From positions 4,092,001 to 4,156,000 of the forward strand of contig JBHGNT010000004.1 of the NCBI GenBank assembly GCA_043228905.1: DNA of 64,000 nucleotides. Direction: 5' to 3'. The stretch's first letter is position 1, and every line of letters starts with the position of its first letter. The notes under the pieces were generated by a model, which searched no databases, was not told where the DNA came from, and saw only the letters and a list, made by a program, of their open reading frames with translations. Shown here piece after piece: positions 36,387 through 49,509 of this stretch. Both the position numbers and the translations under genes were made by a program. This stretch comes from Azolla caroliniana (lineage: Eukaryota > Polypodiophyta).

Positions 36387-38063
36387 TGACAAAGCACTTA
36401 GTGTGTACCATTCGGAGCTACTCCCTCAGATACACCCCACGAGTGGCAAAACACTTTCATGGCGAGTGATTTAACACGAAACCAAGATCTACCTCATTGG
36501 GCAGCTCGAAAGTGTCATGCGGCTCGACGAGGGTTGCAATATATATATATATATATATATATATAAGTATACATAGAAGTAGAAGCAGGCAAAAACGTAC
36601 ATCTGCGGGGGGCACATCTTCAGAGAAAAGAAGCCTATAAAAACACCGTCGTTGCCCGAGTCTATCTATCTAGGGCTAGGGATGGGAACAGAAACACAAC
36701 AACTGATGGCAACATGTTGGGGGGGGGGGGAAAGGAAGCGAAGAAGCATGGGGTTCGATCCGAATCGAGGGCAGGTGGAGATAGATAAGGTAGAGAGAGA
36801 GATATATATATGTATATTGGTAATGTCCACGGGGAAGACTGATTGGGGATCGGGTGGCCGGACAAAAGAAGCGAGAGAGAGAGAGAGAGAGAGAGAGAGG
36901 TGAGAGGGTGCCCATTTCTGGCCTTGGTCCTGGGCCCTGGCCATTCTTCTTTCCTTCTAAGTTCTACCTAATGGACAAAACAAACAAAACACACAGAAGA
37001 GAAAATGGGTGGGGGTGGGGGGGTGGGTGCTCTGTTTTTCTCTTCCCACCGCTAAAGACTCTCTTCTCATTTTTTGAAAATTCCTTTCCTCCTCCTCCCT
37101 CCCCCCCCCTTCTCTCCTCTGCACAGCAGCAGACCGTTCCCAGCGTCTGCAGACCTCCTCCTCCTCCTTCGATTCACACAGGTTTGAGACCTTCCTTGCT
37201 TCCTCTTCTTTTCTTTTCTTTCTTTTCCCCCCCATTTTCTTCTTCTGTTTTCTTTTTCTGGTTGGATTCTTCTGTATGTTTTAGTATATGATGAAATTCC
37301 CGAGGAAACCATTTAGGGTTGCTCTGTTTGTGTGTGATTCTTCTCTCTTTCAATTCTTCTCCCCCATCTTGCTTGCTCTGTGAACTTGAATCAAAGTCAA
37401 TTTCACTTCAGATCTGCCCCCATTTTCAGGCTCCCCAGTAGAACAGGCGAGAAAGAAAGAGAATATGTACCCAGAATCTTGCGATATCCTCTGATGTGAA
37501 CTGAATCGTGTCTTCTTTCCTCCCCCCCCATATCTCGGGTTTCAAATAGAAACTCTTGTTCAAAACGCTAGGTTATCCTAGAGTTCCATGCGAACTGAAT
37601 TTAGTCTGCACTTTTTTAGTTATTGTTCTTTCTTTCTATCTTTCATACAGGAATCGAACGCCTTACATATTTAAACCCGAGCTTTACTGTCAGCATTCAT
37701 CTGAAATTCAAGTCTTTTCGTCTAAACGTTTGATTCTTTGAATGATTTTCAGATCGACTATAATGCTAATTTGAGCGTTTTATTCAAACCCGAATTTTGC
37801 TTGTGCCATTTATTTGCATGAGTTGAACTTATTCCTCTTGAGAAGTTTGCTTTCAGATCAAGTTCAGACGTTGAAGACTTATTCACATGCAAGATTTAAG
37901 ACTATCACTGGTCTTTTTTTAAAGACAACCAGAAGCAAGTTTAAAGATTCACACAGGTAAACAAATATCAACTGCAGAAATGAAGCTGTATTTTCCTTCT
38001 GTTTTGAGAGTACTCAAAAACATATGAGAGATTTGATTGGATTTCTGCTTGCATCCTGAAGCT
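36387..38063 (+). promoter_or_regulatory. 5' flank and leader of the RRP1 gene
   Basis: Microsatellites include (AT)n at 36540-36564 and (GA)n at 36870-36900. CT-rich tracts at 37040-37260 look like a core promoter and 5' UTR. ACACAG|GTTTGAGA near 37186 is a plausible splice donor, so a 5' UTR intron may extend toward 38,0xx. The start of transcription cannot be fixed from sequence. Confidence 0.4.
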
Positions 38064-39941
38064 ATGACAGAACTTTCTGAGCGGGAAGATGAAATATATC
38101 TTCATCCAAAGCTAAAGCTTGCAAACAATTTAGCTTCGCCTGATAGAAATAAACGCGAAAGAGCCATGTCTTTAGTTTGCTTGTGGCTCACTTCACAGAG
38201 AGAAGTGAAAGAAGAAGAGCTTTTCAAGATATGGAAAGGATTGTTCTATTGTCTTCGACGAGCTGAGAAAGCACCATCTCAACAAGAAGATTTGCTTTGT
38301 CGTATGTCAAACCTAATTGAAAAGCTCGATTTAGACCTTTCTCTCATGTTCTTCAAAGCTTTCTTGACAGCTACGGTGAAAGAGCTCGAAACGATTGAGG
38401 ATGGATGTAGCTCTGGTACCTTCTATGTGTTGCTTTCGCACAACGTTTCACGTGTGCTTTCAGTCCTGAAAATTAATGGCTGGAATTTGTTGGTGATTCA
38501 AAGCTTTATGGATGCTATCTTAGAAAGATCTCTTCTTCTTCAAGATGGACTTGTGATGGACAGGATAAATAAGCAAATTGCTGATGTTTTTCTAGGTTTA
38601 TTGAAGGAATTCCTTCCCATTCCCATAGAAGTACTTCCTGTTCTGTTGGATCCATTTTGGATAGCTATGGAGAAAGGGGGAAATAAGTCTGTTTCTGAGA
38701 AAATTGTAACTAGGATTTTCATTCCTATTTGTGAATCTGGCATCAGGAGGATGGAAGATCGAAGTATTGATTCTGAGGATGGATATTTAGGTGACTGTGT
38801 TGTTTCATTGCCATTGTTATTATTATCTTCTAGAGTTCAGAAGATTGCAGCCATTTCTGAGTCACATTCTCTGATAGTGAAAGAGTTGCAAGAAAAAGCC
38901 ATGCATTTAGAGAAGTTGATGAATTTAAAGAAAGTGGAAGGGAAATATAATCAGTCGAAGAGCACAGATACAGCTTGCATTCTGGAAGATTGTGTGGAAG
39001 CAGCTGTTGAGTGTACTACTGAGTCACCCAGACAACTCTTCACATTCAAAACATTTGGTCGAAGAACCAAAAGAAACCAAAATATTTCTTTCTCTATGCA
39101 AACACGGGATGGTTTAGAAAACATACAATGTTACTCATCTTCAAAAGAGAGCTTTGAAGTAGGGGATACACCGACTGAAGAAATCCATGTACCGATACAT
39201 GGGGAAATAACTGCCAGGAAAATAGAGGATGAAACTACTCCATTAATTAATAATGATGCTCTGAATTGTGGAGGTAATGTAATTCTGGAAAATTCAGTGA
39301 TTTTGAATCTGGCCGAGAAATTTGATTCCATTGGTGATGATGGCTCTTGTTTTGAGAGATTTGTCAGTGATTCTACCTGTTTTGAGAGTTTTATATCTGA
39401 TTCTACTTCCTTCATGAGCTTTCCATCACCCACGCCAACTTCAACACCATTAGCTCCTTCTCCAGTGAATACAGGGAGCAGAAAACGCAAGAATTGGATA
39501 TTTTCACCGATGGATTTTGGTGGCGCTGAGAGCCCCACAGGTGCAAAGGAAAACAATACTTTGGCTTCTAACAACAACAACAACAACAACAATAATAACA
39601 GCGTAAGTAATAAGAATAATGATGATGGCTTGCCGTTGATGGCCGAGACCTTGTCTATGAAGAAATCTAGGAAAGTGCATTTTTCTCTTCAGCATAATAT
39701 TGTATGGAAACCTTCCACTCCTCTTCCTCCTCACGATTTAAGGGTTCCTCCAGCAGCTACACCGAGAGGAAGTGCACTGAAGAAAGGTGTTCCTCCAGGT
39801 CCTGTCCTTGTTTTGGATGAGAGTGTTTTGGTTTCTCCGAAGAGGAGGAAGAAAAAAAACACTCCAAAGAAGACATCTTCGTTGAAAAGCCCGAAGAGTC
39901 CAAAGAGGTCTACAAAGAAAGGTTACTCTAGTCCTCGATGA
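38064..39941 (+). CDS. Ribosomal RNA processing protein 1 (RRP1/Nop52) homolog
   Basis: One exon of 625 residues from the ATG at 38064; the earlier TTG frame start is not used. The Nop52 domain spans about residues 10-215, with LASPDRNKRERAMSLVCLWL, LFKIWKGLFYCLRRAEK and FYVLLSHNVSRVL. These nucleolar proteins work in processing the pre-rRNA spacer and 60S subunit maturation. The middle is low complexity, with acidic Ser repeats and a run of about ten Asn (near residue 515). A plant-typical block follows: SRKVHFSLQHNIVWKPS, then RVPPAATPRGSALKKGV, which resembles a PP1-binding RVxF region and is conserved in plant RRP1 as I recall. The last 35 residues are Lys/Ser-rich, a likely nucleolar signal. 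A polyadenylation signal AATAAA lies at 40398. Confidence 0.9.
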   Translation: MTELSEREDEIYLHPKLKLANNLASPDRNKRERAMSLVCLWLTSQREVKEEELFKIWKGLFYCLRRAEKAPSQQEDLLCRMSNLIEKLDLDLSLMFFKAFLTATVKELETIEDGCSSGTFYVLLSHNVSRVLSVLKINGWNLLVIQSFMDAILERSLLLQDGLVMDRINKQIADVFLGLLKEFLPIPIEVLPVLLDPFWIAMEKGGNKSVSEKIVTRIFIPICESGIRRMEDRSIDSEDGYLGDCVVSLPLLLLSSRVQKIAAISESHSLIVKELQEKAMHLEKLMNLKKVEGKYNQSKSTDTACILEDCVEAAVECTTESPRQLFTFKTFGRRTKRNQNISFSMQTRDGLENIQCYSSSKESFEVGDTPTEEIHVPIHGEITARKIEDETTPLINNDALNCGGNVILENSVILNLAEKFDSIGDDGSCFERFVSDSTCFESFISDSTSFMSFPSPTPTSTPLAPSPVNTGSRKRKNWIFSPMDFGGAESPTGAKENNTLASNNNNNNNNNNSVSNKNNDDGLPLMAETLSMKKSRKVHFSLQHNIVWKPSTPLPPHDLRVPPAATPRGSALKKGVPPGPVLVLDESVLVSPKRRKKKNTPKKTSSLKSPKSPKRSTKKGYSSPR

Positions 39942-42528
39942 CTTCATAAAAGAAATGAAAAGTACCTGCAAAGAAGGATTATGAGTTTAGTCCTTGATGA
40001 ATTGATAAAAGAAGATGAAAACGCTTTAGTCTTTGAAGGCTTGATTAAGAAAAACATGACATTTGATTCGAAAGGTTTCCTAAGGGTTACAGTTGTGCTC
40101 GACTAAGAAGTGTTGAGGTTTGCCAACCTATCCTTTATTACTGTTGCCAAGATGGTGTGGTTTAAAAGGTCGATTTTACAACTTACATATAAGAGAGTGA
40201 ATGCTAACATTGCTGGAGAAGTCTTCAGGATGTTTGAGATTGGAAAGAGAGGAATATTTCAGCTCTAATTTCCATCCGTTACTGTCACTGATGGTTTAAA
40301 TGTTGAACACTTGAGATATTTCTATCATTTTACGGTTGTTTTCTCTCACCTCTTTGTAAGTTCTGATGTGAGCATATGTACAGTTATTTGTGGATGTAAT
40401 AAACTTTTAAGTGCAGTACATGGGCAATCTATACTTAACCTCCATACATATTTCAGAATCTATAGTTGTTTTCCTATATAATATATTGTTTGGAATTAAC
40501 TTACTATAGATGCATTTTGGCCATCTTGCAAAATCTGAAAGTACATACAACATATGAGTGGAATTTGTCCTACCAATGGGCATTTCCTTCATTTTTTTCA
40601 AAATTAAAAACCACAGCAAGTCCTTCTGTGTGATTTACAATGCGTCATAATAATGTAGCAAATGGGTAAAAGGTTTTGACAGAATCAGAGTTATATTTCC
40701 GGAATCAGAATCTTGGTTTTTTGAGGTGCCCAGATGATGCATTTTGACTTCCTAAACTCTCTGATTTGAGACGATTGGCTTGTCAAATACGGTTTTTCTA
40801 ATTGTTTTTTAATTTGCTGTCAACTCCTCTTTATAAACACAAAACTATTTGTTTTGATGGTGAAAATGATTGTTCATTTGAAATGATCGTGTTCTATCTG
40901 CTAGAAGAGATTTACCCTCCATTGATAGATATGTTGAAAATCTTGCCTATGCCCTATGTATGCAAAATGGTAAGATAGGCAATACATGAATGTCAGTAGA
41001 TATGAATATTTTCCACTCTCAAGAATTAATTTCGTTCTTGGTTATTGTCACTGTTCTTGAGGATATTCCATAACAGATAGTTATCTCGAGTGATTTACAA
41101 CATGCTACCTTTTGAGTTTGATTTCTGTTCTGTTTTGAAAAGTTTGATGTTGATCTGGAATGTAAAAAATATGTAGGCAATATGATTCTTATCCATTTCC
41201 ACGTATGAATCAGCTTAATAATCAAGTGTTGCACGATACCCTAACTAGATAAACAATGCAATATCATCTTTTGCATTTTTTAGTGTATATTCCCAATATT
41301 CCTCTATCTACTTTACAACAAATAATTAAAGATACTTTTTTGGACACCAAGGATATGACGAAATGATTGGGTTAAAAACCACACTGTACGTTAAATGCCA
41401 ATGCTGTTAATGACAAGCAAAGTGTTATGGAAAAAATATTGTGTAGCACATCCGTTACTTAAGGAGGGAATTGGTAGATGTTATGATCCCAATTACTAAA
41501 ATATGAAGCGTTATATCATGATAAACAAAAGCAATAGAACTTATGCGAGAAACGTTGGATATCTCCAACAATGCTCTCACCCCACGCTTTAGCATGTTAA
41601 TGTGGGAATCTGCTACCTGGGGAAATTGATCCAAGCTGTTAACTCAAATGAAACAATGAAGAGTTATACCATGATAAACAAAATCAAATAGAGTGTCCTT
41701 GAACAAATCGATCAAACTTCAGATGTCACCAGTGACGACTCTCACACTGCACTTGTAACACATAGTAATTTGTTATTCGCCTTGTGAATTTGTTAGAACA
41801 TTCATTATAGACGGTCTCTACTGGTCTCTACTATGCCCTTCAAGAAAGCAGAAGGGACATTTTGGTAGGTGTTACTTGCATTTATTATAAGAGGATGACC
41901 AACTAAGTGTAGCTGTTTATTCCAAGAGGAAATGCTTTCAGGTTCTAGGTGAGAATTCTCAATCATGTTGATGGCAATATTGGCGTCAAAGTTGATGACA
42001 AATCATACTTTTTAATTTAATCATGATGGCTTAGAAATTATAAGACATTTGACAGCACAATTGGGACCCCCTAAACTTGTAGAGAAGAAAAGTATGCTGC
42101 ACTTTTTGCAAATGAAACCTTGGAATTATAATTTTAGTCATCATCAGTTACCTAAGATATAGTCGTGCATTACATTCATTGAATAGAATCACGTCATGTG
42201 CAGAAATTGAATGAAGTCAAGGGACTTGAGACATCAGAATTACTTTATACCGAAGATATATGTTTATTTATTAATGCCATATTGCTTTTTAAATCCATCC
42301 ATAAAGAGAATTCAACAACCTGAAAGATAAATACAAGTTACAACCACAAAATTGTTTACAAAAAATTAAAAACAAAGATTGCAAATTTGCTCCAAAAAAT
42401 CTTTATATTTCACATGAGCTTGTTTTCCAGGTTGTGAATATCCATAATGATTCAATGTTAAAGAATGGGTGATTAACGAAATGATTTCATGACATCCCTT
42501 AAGGTCATGTGAATTGAAACCTCTTCTT
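39942..42528. other. RRP1 3' UTR and intergenic
   Basis: The AATAAA at 40398-40403 probably ends the RRP1 transcript. From 40.5 to 42.5 kb no gene is seen. Near 41506 and 41657 a segment with GATAAACAAAA is repeated, and 41555-41620 has an LTR-like TCTCCAACAATGCTCTCACCCC phrase. These look like old retroelement sequence without defined ends. Confidence 0.4.
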
Positions 42529-45500
42529 TTAACTGATTTCCTGCAATATTGGGGTTGACACTGCCCTCCTCATCTGCTTCCTACATCGGTGAAAGATACT
42601 TGTATACAAGAGGTCAAACTGAATGCCAGCTCTTTCTCTGTTGATGATGAAGGAGATGTGGTCACCTTCAATTAGAGTATGGTACCTTTGTAGGAATAAC
42701 ACATTAAAGTACAAAATTTCTAGTTTAGCAACAATAATCACAAAAAGAACTTGCAAGAACCAGACGATTGAGAGAACATACCATATGCCAGTTTGCAGGT
42801 ATTGGCCATCTTTGAAGTCTGGACCCAAATGACAATTTGGATGGGCAGTTGGTACACGTGGATAAAGCATGGAGACAGTATTTAATGCACCATCATTATC
42901 ATGCCAATCTTCATCTCTGTAAATGTTTCTCAAAAGTATAAAAATGTACATGGATGACCAATACCCATGTAGTTCATTCAAATATTTTAGAAATAAACCT
43001 CCTAAAATTTAGGTCCCAAGTATGGTGAAACAAAACTGAATACATAGCTAACGATATGATCTTACCTGTAGCCTTCATATGGCAATGATGCATGAGCTGG
43101 ATGCCTCCACTGGCACATTTGAAGGGACCTCAAACAGAACAAAGGGTGAATTCTCATTATACTAGATGGCACCGTAAATCCGAGAAACTTCTTTGTCATC
43201 TGAGTGGCATAACTGCAAGAAATTTCATCTAACAGTTCAAAACTTGATTGTATTATAGCAAGTTGAATGGACAGTTGTGTGCAAAACCAAATATGGGTAT
43301 GGGAAAAATAATGAACTGAAAACTGTTTACCTGAAATAGAAAGTGTTAGGAAATGTTTGTAAATGCCGATTAAGCTCAACTGCAGATTGAATGCTGAGAT
43401 CTGAGCATATCCAATCACGTGAAGCAAATGGCCCAGTTTCAAACAATAACGATTTAACTAGCCCCGTTAATCCAATTTTTCTCCAATTCATTTCATAGTG
43501 ATCAAACCCAAATCCGTAGTACTTCTTAAGAAATGGGATATCCATCCATTCATATATGACAACACCAACGCGAAGGAGCTGCAAGAGAGAAATAGCAGCC
43601 AATGAACGTCCATCTTCTGGCCTGATTAGACAGGAAGAAAGATAGTAAAAGGTCATACAAAGACGATTTCCCTCATGACTATTGCAATCACCCACAGCCG
43701 GTTGGCATGAAAAGATGCAATAATAAGTGTTTCTGATCATTTTAAGCATTTAGAAATAACGCAATTACTTGATTCCGTCTAAATAGATTCTGGTTGAGCC
43801 ATTCAAAACTCCTGACAAGCTTGTTAGACTCAGGACCCAATCTGCATGTGTGGACTCAAAGCCTTCAAATTTCTGCAAATGATAGGCTAATTAGACCACA
43901 GCAACTAATATAGAAACCACAAGCATTTCCAATAATTGAGATTGGCTCAGGTGTAACAACCTTGTCTGCTAGCATCTGTTGCAACACTCTGACTACTTGA
44001 GCTCCAGTTGAATGACCAACAAAATGAACTGGATAATTCTCATCCCATTTTGGGTGGTGTCCTGAAATGGAATTATATCAAAATTATAATTTTTTGAAGA
44101 AATTACTAGAGGTCCAGGGAAGACTTCAAACTATGAGGGTTAAAAGTGACTTCTTTTTAATGATTCGCTTGGTTAAAAGTTTAATGCATTTAGGATTCAT
44201 TTGTGTTCCTAAGGGTAAATCTAGAGGAAATCTTACACATCATGCATTAGAAATTTTGCATCCTCACATTCCACTAATAAGGGAAGCAAAATTTATATAT
44301 AAGTAGTAACTTTAAAACCACGGATTTCCATTAATATTGGCATGTACCTAACTGGATTACCCCCCACAGTGGGTTCTATTGATTTGGTACATAAATAAGA
44401 CTCTATTTCTTTCCAAACCCACATCAAAACTTATAGGAAAATCAGCTAAAAAATTTCACTAGTTTAATAACACATTTAATATGCACGTTACAACTTGACA
44501 GTAACATCAAGAAAATTAATAAGGAGAAATCACCTGGACTGTAAGTGCGACCAAATCTTGAGTGACCGCACTGGAGACTGTGTTCCAAGCCATAATCTAC
44601 TGTGCCACCCTTCAGATAATAAAATAGTTCACGTGCCCTGCCATATAGATAGCAAGCATAAGTTTATTATAATACAGCTAACATGAGTTCCTTATCACCT
44701 CACCTATCATGAATGCTTGTTAGGGGACCAAGATCTGGTACGAAAATCCGATCATCCTTGTGTTCAGCTCCTGCCCAGTAGGATAAAGCCCCCATTTTCT
44801 GTCAATGTCACAGCCAAATGTTGAGTTATGAGCAAAGATTACAAAAAAGTCAAGTAATACATGGAAGACTGTCCACCTTATTTTAGTTTCTGATAGGCTA
44901 AGTCTTAATCTGTTAGAATTATGCATTCCATAAGGTATGCTACATTATACAAACACCTGATAAAGCAGGCAGACTGAAAGCATCGCCATCATACATTATT
45001 TAAGAGATAGACTTAAAATACTTCTTATTGATTTATGGTATTACCTTTGACTCCTAACATTCCAATATATAAATGATATGGTATTGTGGTAAATTGTGTC
45101 TTGTAACATGCATGTTTTAAATTCAATGGAATGGAAAGGTAAATATTGTAGTTTTAGTTTGAAATCCTAGAGTGAGCTAACATGGAAAAGAAATTCTATT
45201 AAAAAATTTGTTTGTAACAAAAAAAACTTTCGTTTTTAGTTTGTAATCCAAGAGAACAACTGATGGAAAATATTAGCTCTTCAAAATTACGTAGAGTAAA
45301 CCGAAATGAAAAAGAGTAAAATTCCTCATGTTTTTTTGAGATCATTTAAAAAGGAAACGGAAAATTTGTGCTAATTTTGATAAGAACATTAGTTACAAAC
45401 ATATGTGTAAACATTCGCTCAAATATACTTACCCCTTTACCAAATCCAAAAATCCCGTGAACAAGAACAATTGGCGCATCTTCATGACCAGAAAATAAGT

Positions 45501-45840
45501 TGTTATTGGCTAGCAGAGCTTCAACTCCACTCTCTAAAGAGATGCTAGAATCATTCTCAATCTTTGTGAATTCTTCAATAGCTTCATTCAGCGCGTTGGT
45601 TGTGGCAGTATGTCTGAAACTACCAGATGATATAAACTCGCAAGCATCGATAAGTATTGCCGATATTAGAATAGAGGCAGCATAGATCACATGTACAAGA
45701 GCACTAATGGAAAGCTCAGAGCATCGAAGCCATAGGGATGTTATATTACCAAATATCGTCATGCAGCGACTAAATGGGTAGAAATTACATATACAATGAT
45801 GAATAGGTTGGTAAATGATCCCTCTAAGTCTAGCATACAT
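42529..45840 (-). CDS. Alpha/beta-hydrolase lipase, thermoalkalophilic-lipase-like
   Basis: Nine exons (45840-45433, 44798-44704, 44637-44534, 44061-43961, 43872-43769, 43621-43331, 43212-43066, 42916-42782, 42685-42529) join in frame to 513 residues. The start [12 protein letters not shown], then [23 protein letters not shown], matches bacterial family I.5 lipases and their plant relatives. The nucleophile is Ser220 in GHSTG. Catalytic Asp425 lies in [10 protein letters not shown], and His471 in EGDHISF. A hydrophobic segment near residues 42-65 ([19 protein letters not shown]) could anchor the protein in a membrane. Expected substrates are triacylglycerol or other acyl esters; the plant role is not known to me. 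All splice junctions keep phase, so the gene looks functional. Confidence 0.93.
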
Positions 45841-46969
45841 TACAGAAAGCTTGCCTTCACGAAAATGAATGAAAGATTTGTTTTTCTATTTCTGTGAGGA
45901 AGGGGCCTAAGCATACCATATTGAAGAGATGGCCATCCTCCGCACCTCCCTCCTTGACACTGCGGTTGTAAAAAAATGTACAAAAGCTCTCTTAAAGTAT
46001 GTCCAAGGGCAAAAATGTAAACTTTTAAGGTGCGCGGCTATGGAAACTTAGAAAGTAATATTATGGAAGGTGGAGATGCAATGCAATGCAACAAAACAAG
46101 GAGCAATTTTGAAAGGGGATTTAATTGAAGGAAATTCATAGACATTTCGACCAAGGCATGATGCAAACTAGCAAAGAAGATAAAATTTTCAAATGATGAT
46201 ACAAACAACACGAAGCTGAAAACAAGAATCAATCAATCGAAACTTCAATAGCAGATGCGATACAAAGGAGGAGGGAGAGAAACTTAGAATGGCAATGCGA
46301 ACAAGAAGGAGAAGAAGAAGAGAGAGAGAAAGGAGGAAACAAAAGGTCATGGAAATTTGGCTACCACGTGAGATGCAAAACGATCAGAAGGAGAAATTTT
46401 TGAAATGATGATGCAAATAAAAACAAGATTCAGAAGAGGAAAAGGAGAAGGAAACTTCGACACAAATGTGATGCAATCCGCAATCAACAGAGTTTGTTTT
46501 ATGCCATTACGAAACAATTATAAGCTGAAGAAAGATAATAAAGGAGGAGGAGGAGGAATAAGAGAGAATCAATGGAAACTGTGAAGAGAAGGATATGGAA
46601 CAAGTACCTGAGGGAGATGCAGAATCAATGGGGATGGATGGATGGATCAGAGAAAGGGGGCAAATAACGTTTCAAGTGTGTAGATATGGAGGTGAGGAAG
46701 AAGAAGGAGGAGGCGAGCTTGGAGGCAGAATCAATGGCAGCCGAGCTGCTTTTATTTGTATGAACAGATTGATTGCCGATAATCTTGCGACGCTCAGAGA
46801 AACGCCTCGCTTCGTTCGTTCGTTCGCTCTGTGTTCACAGAGGAGAAAGAAGAGAGAAACAAGCTTCGCTTTTGTTCAAGTAACTCAGAGGTTACCGGCA
46901 CGTGCCAGTCACCCGCCGCCAGCGTGCCGGTCGCCCCTGCGGGATTGCTCCCTCTATTTCGTCACGCAT
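45841..46969. other. 5' flank of the lipase gene
   Basis: Minus-strand upstream sequence of the lipase. It is purine-rich with GAAGAAG-like tracts (46290-46340, 46540-46560) and contains a CACGTG at about 46900. A 5' UTR intron is possible. No other gene is supported. Confidence 0.35.
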
Positions 46970-47260
46970 ACTACGTAATAATACTCGAATGCATAGGCAA
47001 ACATTCTTTTTCCATACGAATGAATAGGCCAACATTCTTTTTTCATACGAATGCGTATATTATCAAAACATTCTTATGTTTTTTTTTAAAACACTTTTGA
47101 CCTTAACTTTCTTACCTTAAAATTTGTTTTACCTTAGAATAAATAATGGATACCAAAGTATGGTATTTACCATACTTCGACGGTGTTTACCATACTCGAA
47201 TTATTGAAACATTCGCGAATGCGAATACACGTTTGGTGGTGCGTATGGTTCATAGTGTGA
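46970..47260 (+). repeat. Dispersed repeat, copy 1
   Basis: This stretch and 49510-49735 share, in the same order, CAAACATTCTTTT, CCATACGAATG, ACATTCTTATG, CCTTAACTTTCT, AAAGTATGGTATTTACCAT and GTGTTTACCATACTCGAA. The two copies are roughly three-quarters alike with small indels. The phrase TATGGTA...TACCATA is a local inverted repeat inside. No coding sequence is present, so it is an unclassified, possibly MITE-like, repeat. Confidence 0.65.
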
Positions 47261-48780
47261 TTTCCTCTATTATTATTTTTGATAGGTTTTTGTTTTTGTT
47301 GTTTTCCTTTGGGCTTTTAATCAATAATTTTGTCTTTTGTAAAATAGTCTATTCATTAATTGGTATTTATTTTTTCAGATTTATTTTCTATATTTTATTT
47401 TAAAAAATTGGAAGAAAAGAAATTTGTTTTTTCTTTGGCTTTCATCGTTTTCGTTTTATTTAACTTTTTGGTTTTGTATAACTAATGGAAGGAATTTCTT
47501 TTTTCGAAAAAAAAAAAAAAAAAAAAAAAAAACATTTTGGTTTTACGTCTTCTCAAAAAAATATAATTATAACAAAAATCAAGACGTAGAAAAAACCGTC
47601 AACCCGAGTTTCTAGAACCTTCTTCTCCGGCTAGCTTTTTGTCCGGCCGTTTGCCGCCCAATAGATCTGACAAATCCCGCGCGGATGGAGACACCATTGA
47701 TCAATTAACATGGCTCCCCGACCACAATTTTAAGACGGCCATTCCAGAGGGCCCCCTGAAATGTCCACCCTATAGGCGCCCATTCCCAATGCCCCCCCAA
47801 ATGTCCGCCATATGGAGCTAGAACAATGGGGTTTCCGTTCCCAATGTCTGGTGTTTGTTATTTCAGCTCATCCCCTCCCAAGAACTTCAGAAATCCCGTC
47901 TACATGAAACTTCAGTCTATCCCAACTTTGTGACACCCCCACTTGGGGGGGTGGGTTCTAAGGTAAGTGCCATTTGGGATGCCACACAAACCCTGACTCT
48001 GTGCGTGGCGTGACACTCTCGCACATACTTCTTTGTGGTCAACTTTTAGTTTTTGTAATGGTGACTCGTTTGTGAATATGCCAAAACCAAAGGAATTTTT
48101 GTCGTTGCTATTGAACATATTCCACAAATTATGGATTTCGTCCCCACTTAAATCTATCTTTAAAACTAAACATGGAAAATTTTGATAACTATCCAAGTTT
48201 AGCAAAACACCACGAACATTTGGAGATCCCAGGATTGTAATTCATTTCCGCCCGCACCAATTGATGCCGACATCACATAATTAATCAACAAATTTAGCAT
48301 ATGTATCAATTTAGGCTTGTTAAACGATCAACGAATCTGTCACTTTGCAACATTGCATCGCATTCAGAAATTTCTAGGTATATTTTCCTTTCCAAGTATG
48401 CTTTTCCCAAAACTCTTGTCAACAAGGTAAAACAAAGTCTGATGCCCCCTTCTTACCTTGGGTCCCCTCGTTGTCAAGTGCAGACCAAACTAAGTAAACA
48501 AGGTGCATAAATGACGCCAGCCAATGTAGACCGATGTTGTTTTACATGTTTTTGTGAAACTTCACATTATGCTATTGTCTACATTTTTTAGGCATGTTGT
48601 AGAGTTTCAAATTTTCATATGAATCTATTAGATTTTAGTGGGATATGTTTGTTACTTTTAAAATTTAATCGTAACGCTTATGTATGAATATTAAAAAATC
48701 ACTTGGTTATGTACGAAAGGTATCGTTTTAATACAAACATATATTATTTGTGGAAAATAACTTGTAATGAAATCCATTCG
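47260..48780. other. Intergenic, no gene seen
   Basis: Contains a poly-A run at 47508-47531 and C-rich patches (47780-47830). No coding region supported. Confidence 0.4.
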
Positions 48781-48811
48781 AGCTATTTACTAGTGATTGG
48801 TCACCCCTCTC

Positions 48812-48889
48812 CGATGAAACCCCATAACTAACAAACCTCTTCGATGAAATCCATTCGAGCTATTATTTGTTAGTTATGGGGTTTCATCG
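48812..48889. repeat. Perfect 24-bp inverted repeat with 30-base loop
   Basis: The arms are 48812-48835 and 48866-48889, exactly complementary, starting CGATGAAACCCC on the left. The loop contains a direct repeat of ATGAAATCCATTCGAGCTATT that also occurs at about 48769. The hairpin could be a remnant of a foldback transposon end or a small RNA source. Confidence 0.9.
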
Positions 48890-49509
48890 TTATGATCTGT
48901 TTTTGTGAATGACTTGTTCCCTATTTATACCTCTTCTAGATCATATACGTGTGGCATCAAAACCCCATCCACATTGGTTAGACTTGCTAAATAGTACAAA
49001 GTGACAAACCTAACTCTTACCTGGTTCACTAAATTGCTACGAAAACCCAACGCTTGTCCAACAAACCAATTGAATTCATAAACAATGAGATTAATACTCC
49101 CTCTACTTGAAAGCTCAATGAATTCCAATTCATTGATTGAAATTAAAAAAACACAATTTCTAAAACTAATGAAACAATAGGTTTTGATGGGTTTTACACA
49201 TCACAATCATCAATAATATTATGTACTAGAAACACAATGATTTTGCCAAATAGTATCAGCCATGTCAAACATTGTTGGAGAAGTTTAGTATATTGTTAAT
49301 TAGTACAAGGAAGAAACTTTAATTTCTTCTTATTCTTTAGGGATTCATAGCATTTCACTACATGCACATGTATCATTATGTGGCATGCCCAAAGCTTTTA
49401 AAGGAGGGATTTTTATGTGTTTGGATACTTGCACAAACAAGTAAGACCAAACAAGCAAACAACAAATGTTATCACCTAACACTAAGTGAGAAATTAAACA
49501 TTGTACCTT
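48890..49509. other. Intergenic, no gene seen
   Basis: AT-rich sequence with no supported gene between the inverted repeat and the second dispersed-repeat copy. Confidence 0.4.

Noticed and set aside
38037-38063. TTG start for RRP1
   Set aside because: The first in-frame ATG at 38064 fits the family start; TTG is not a usual start in plants.
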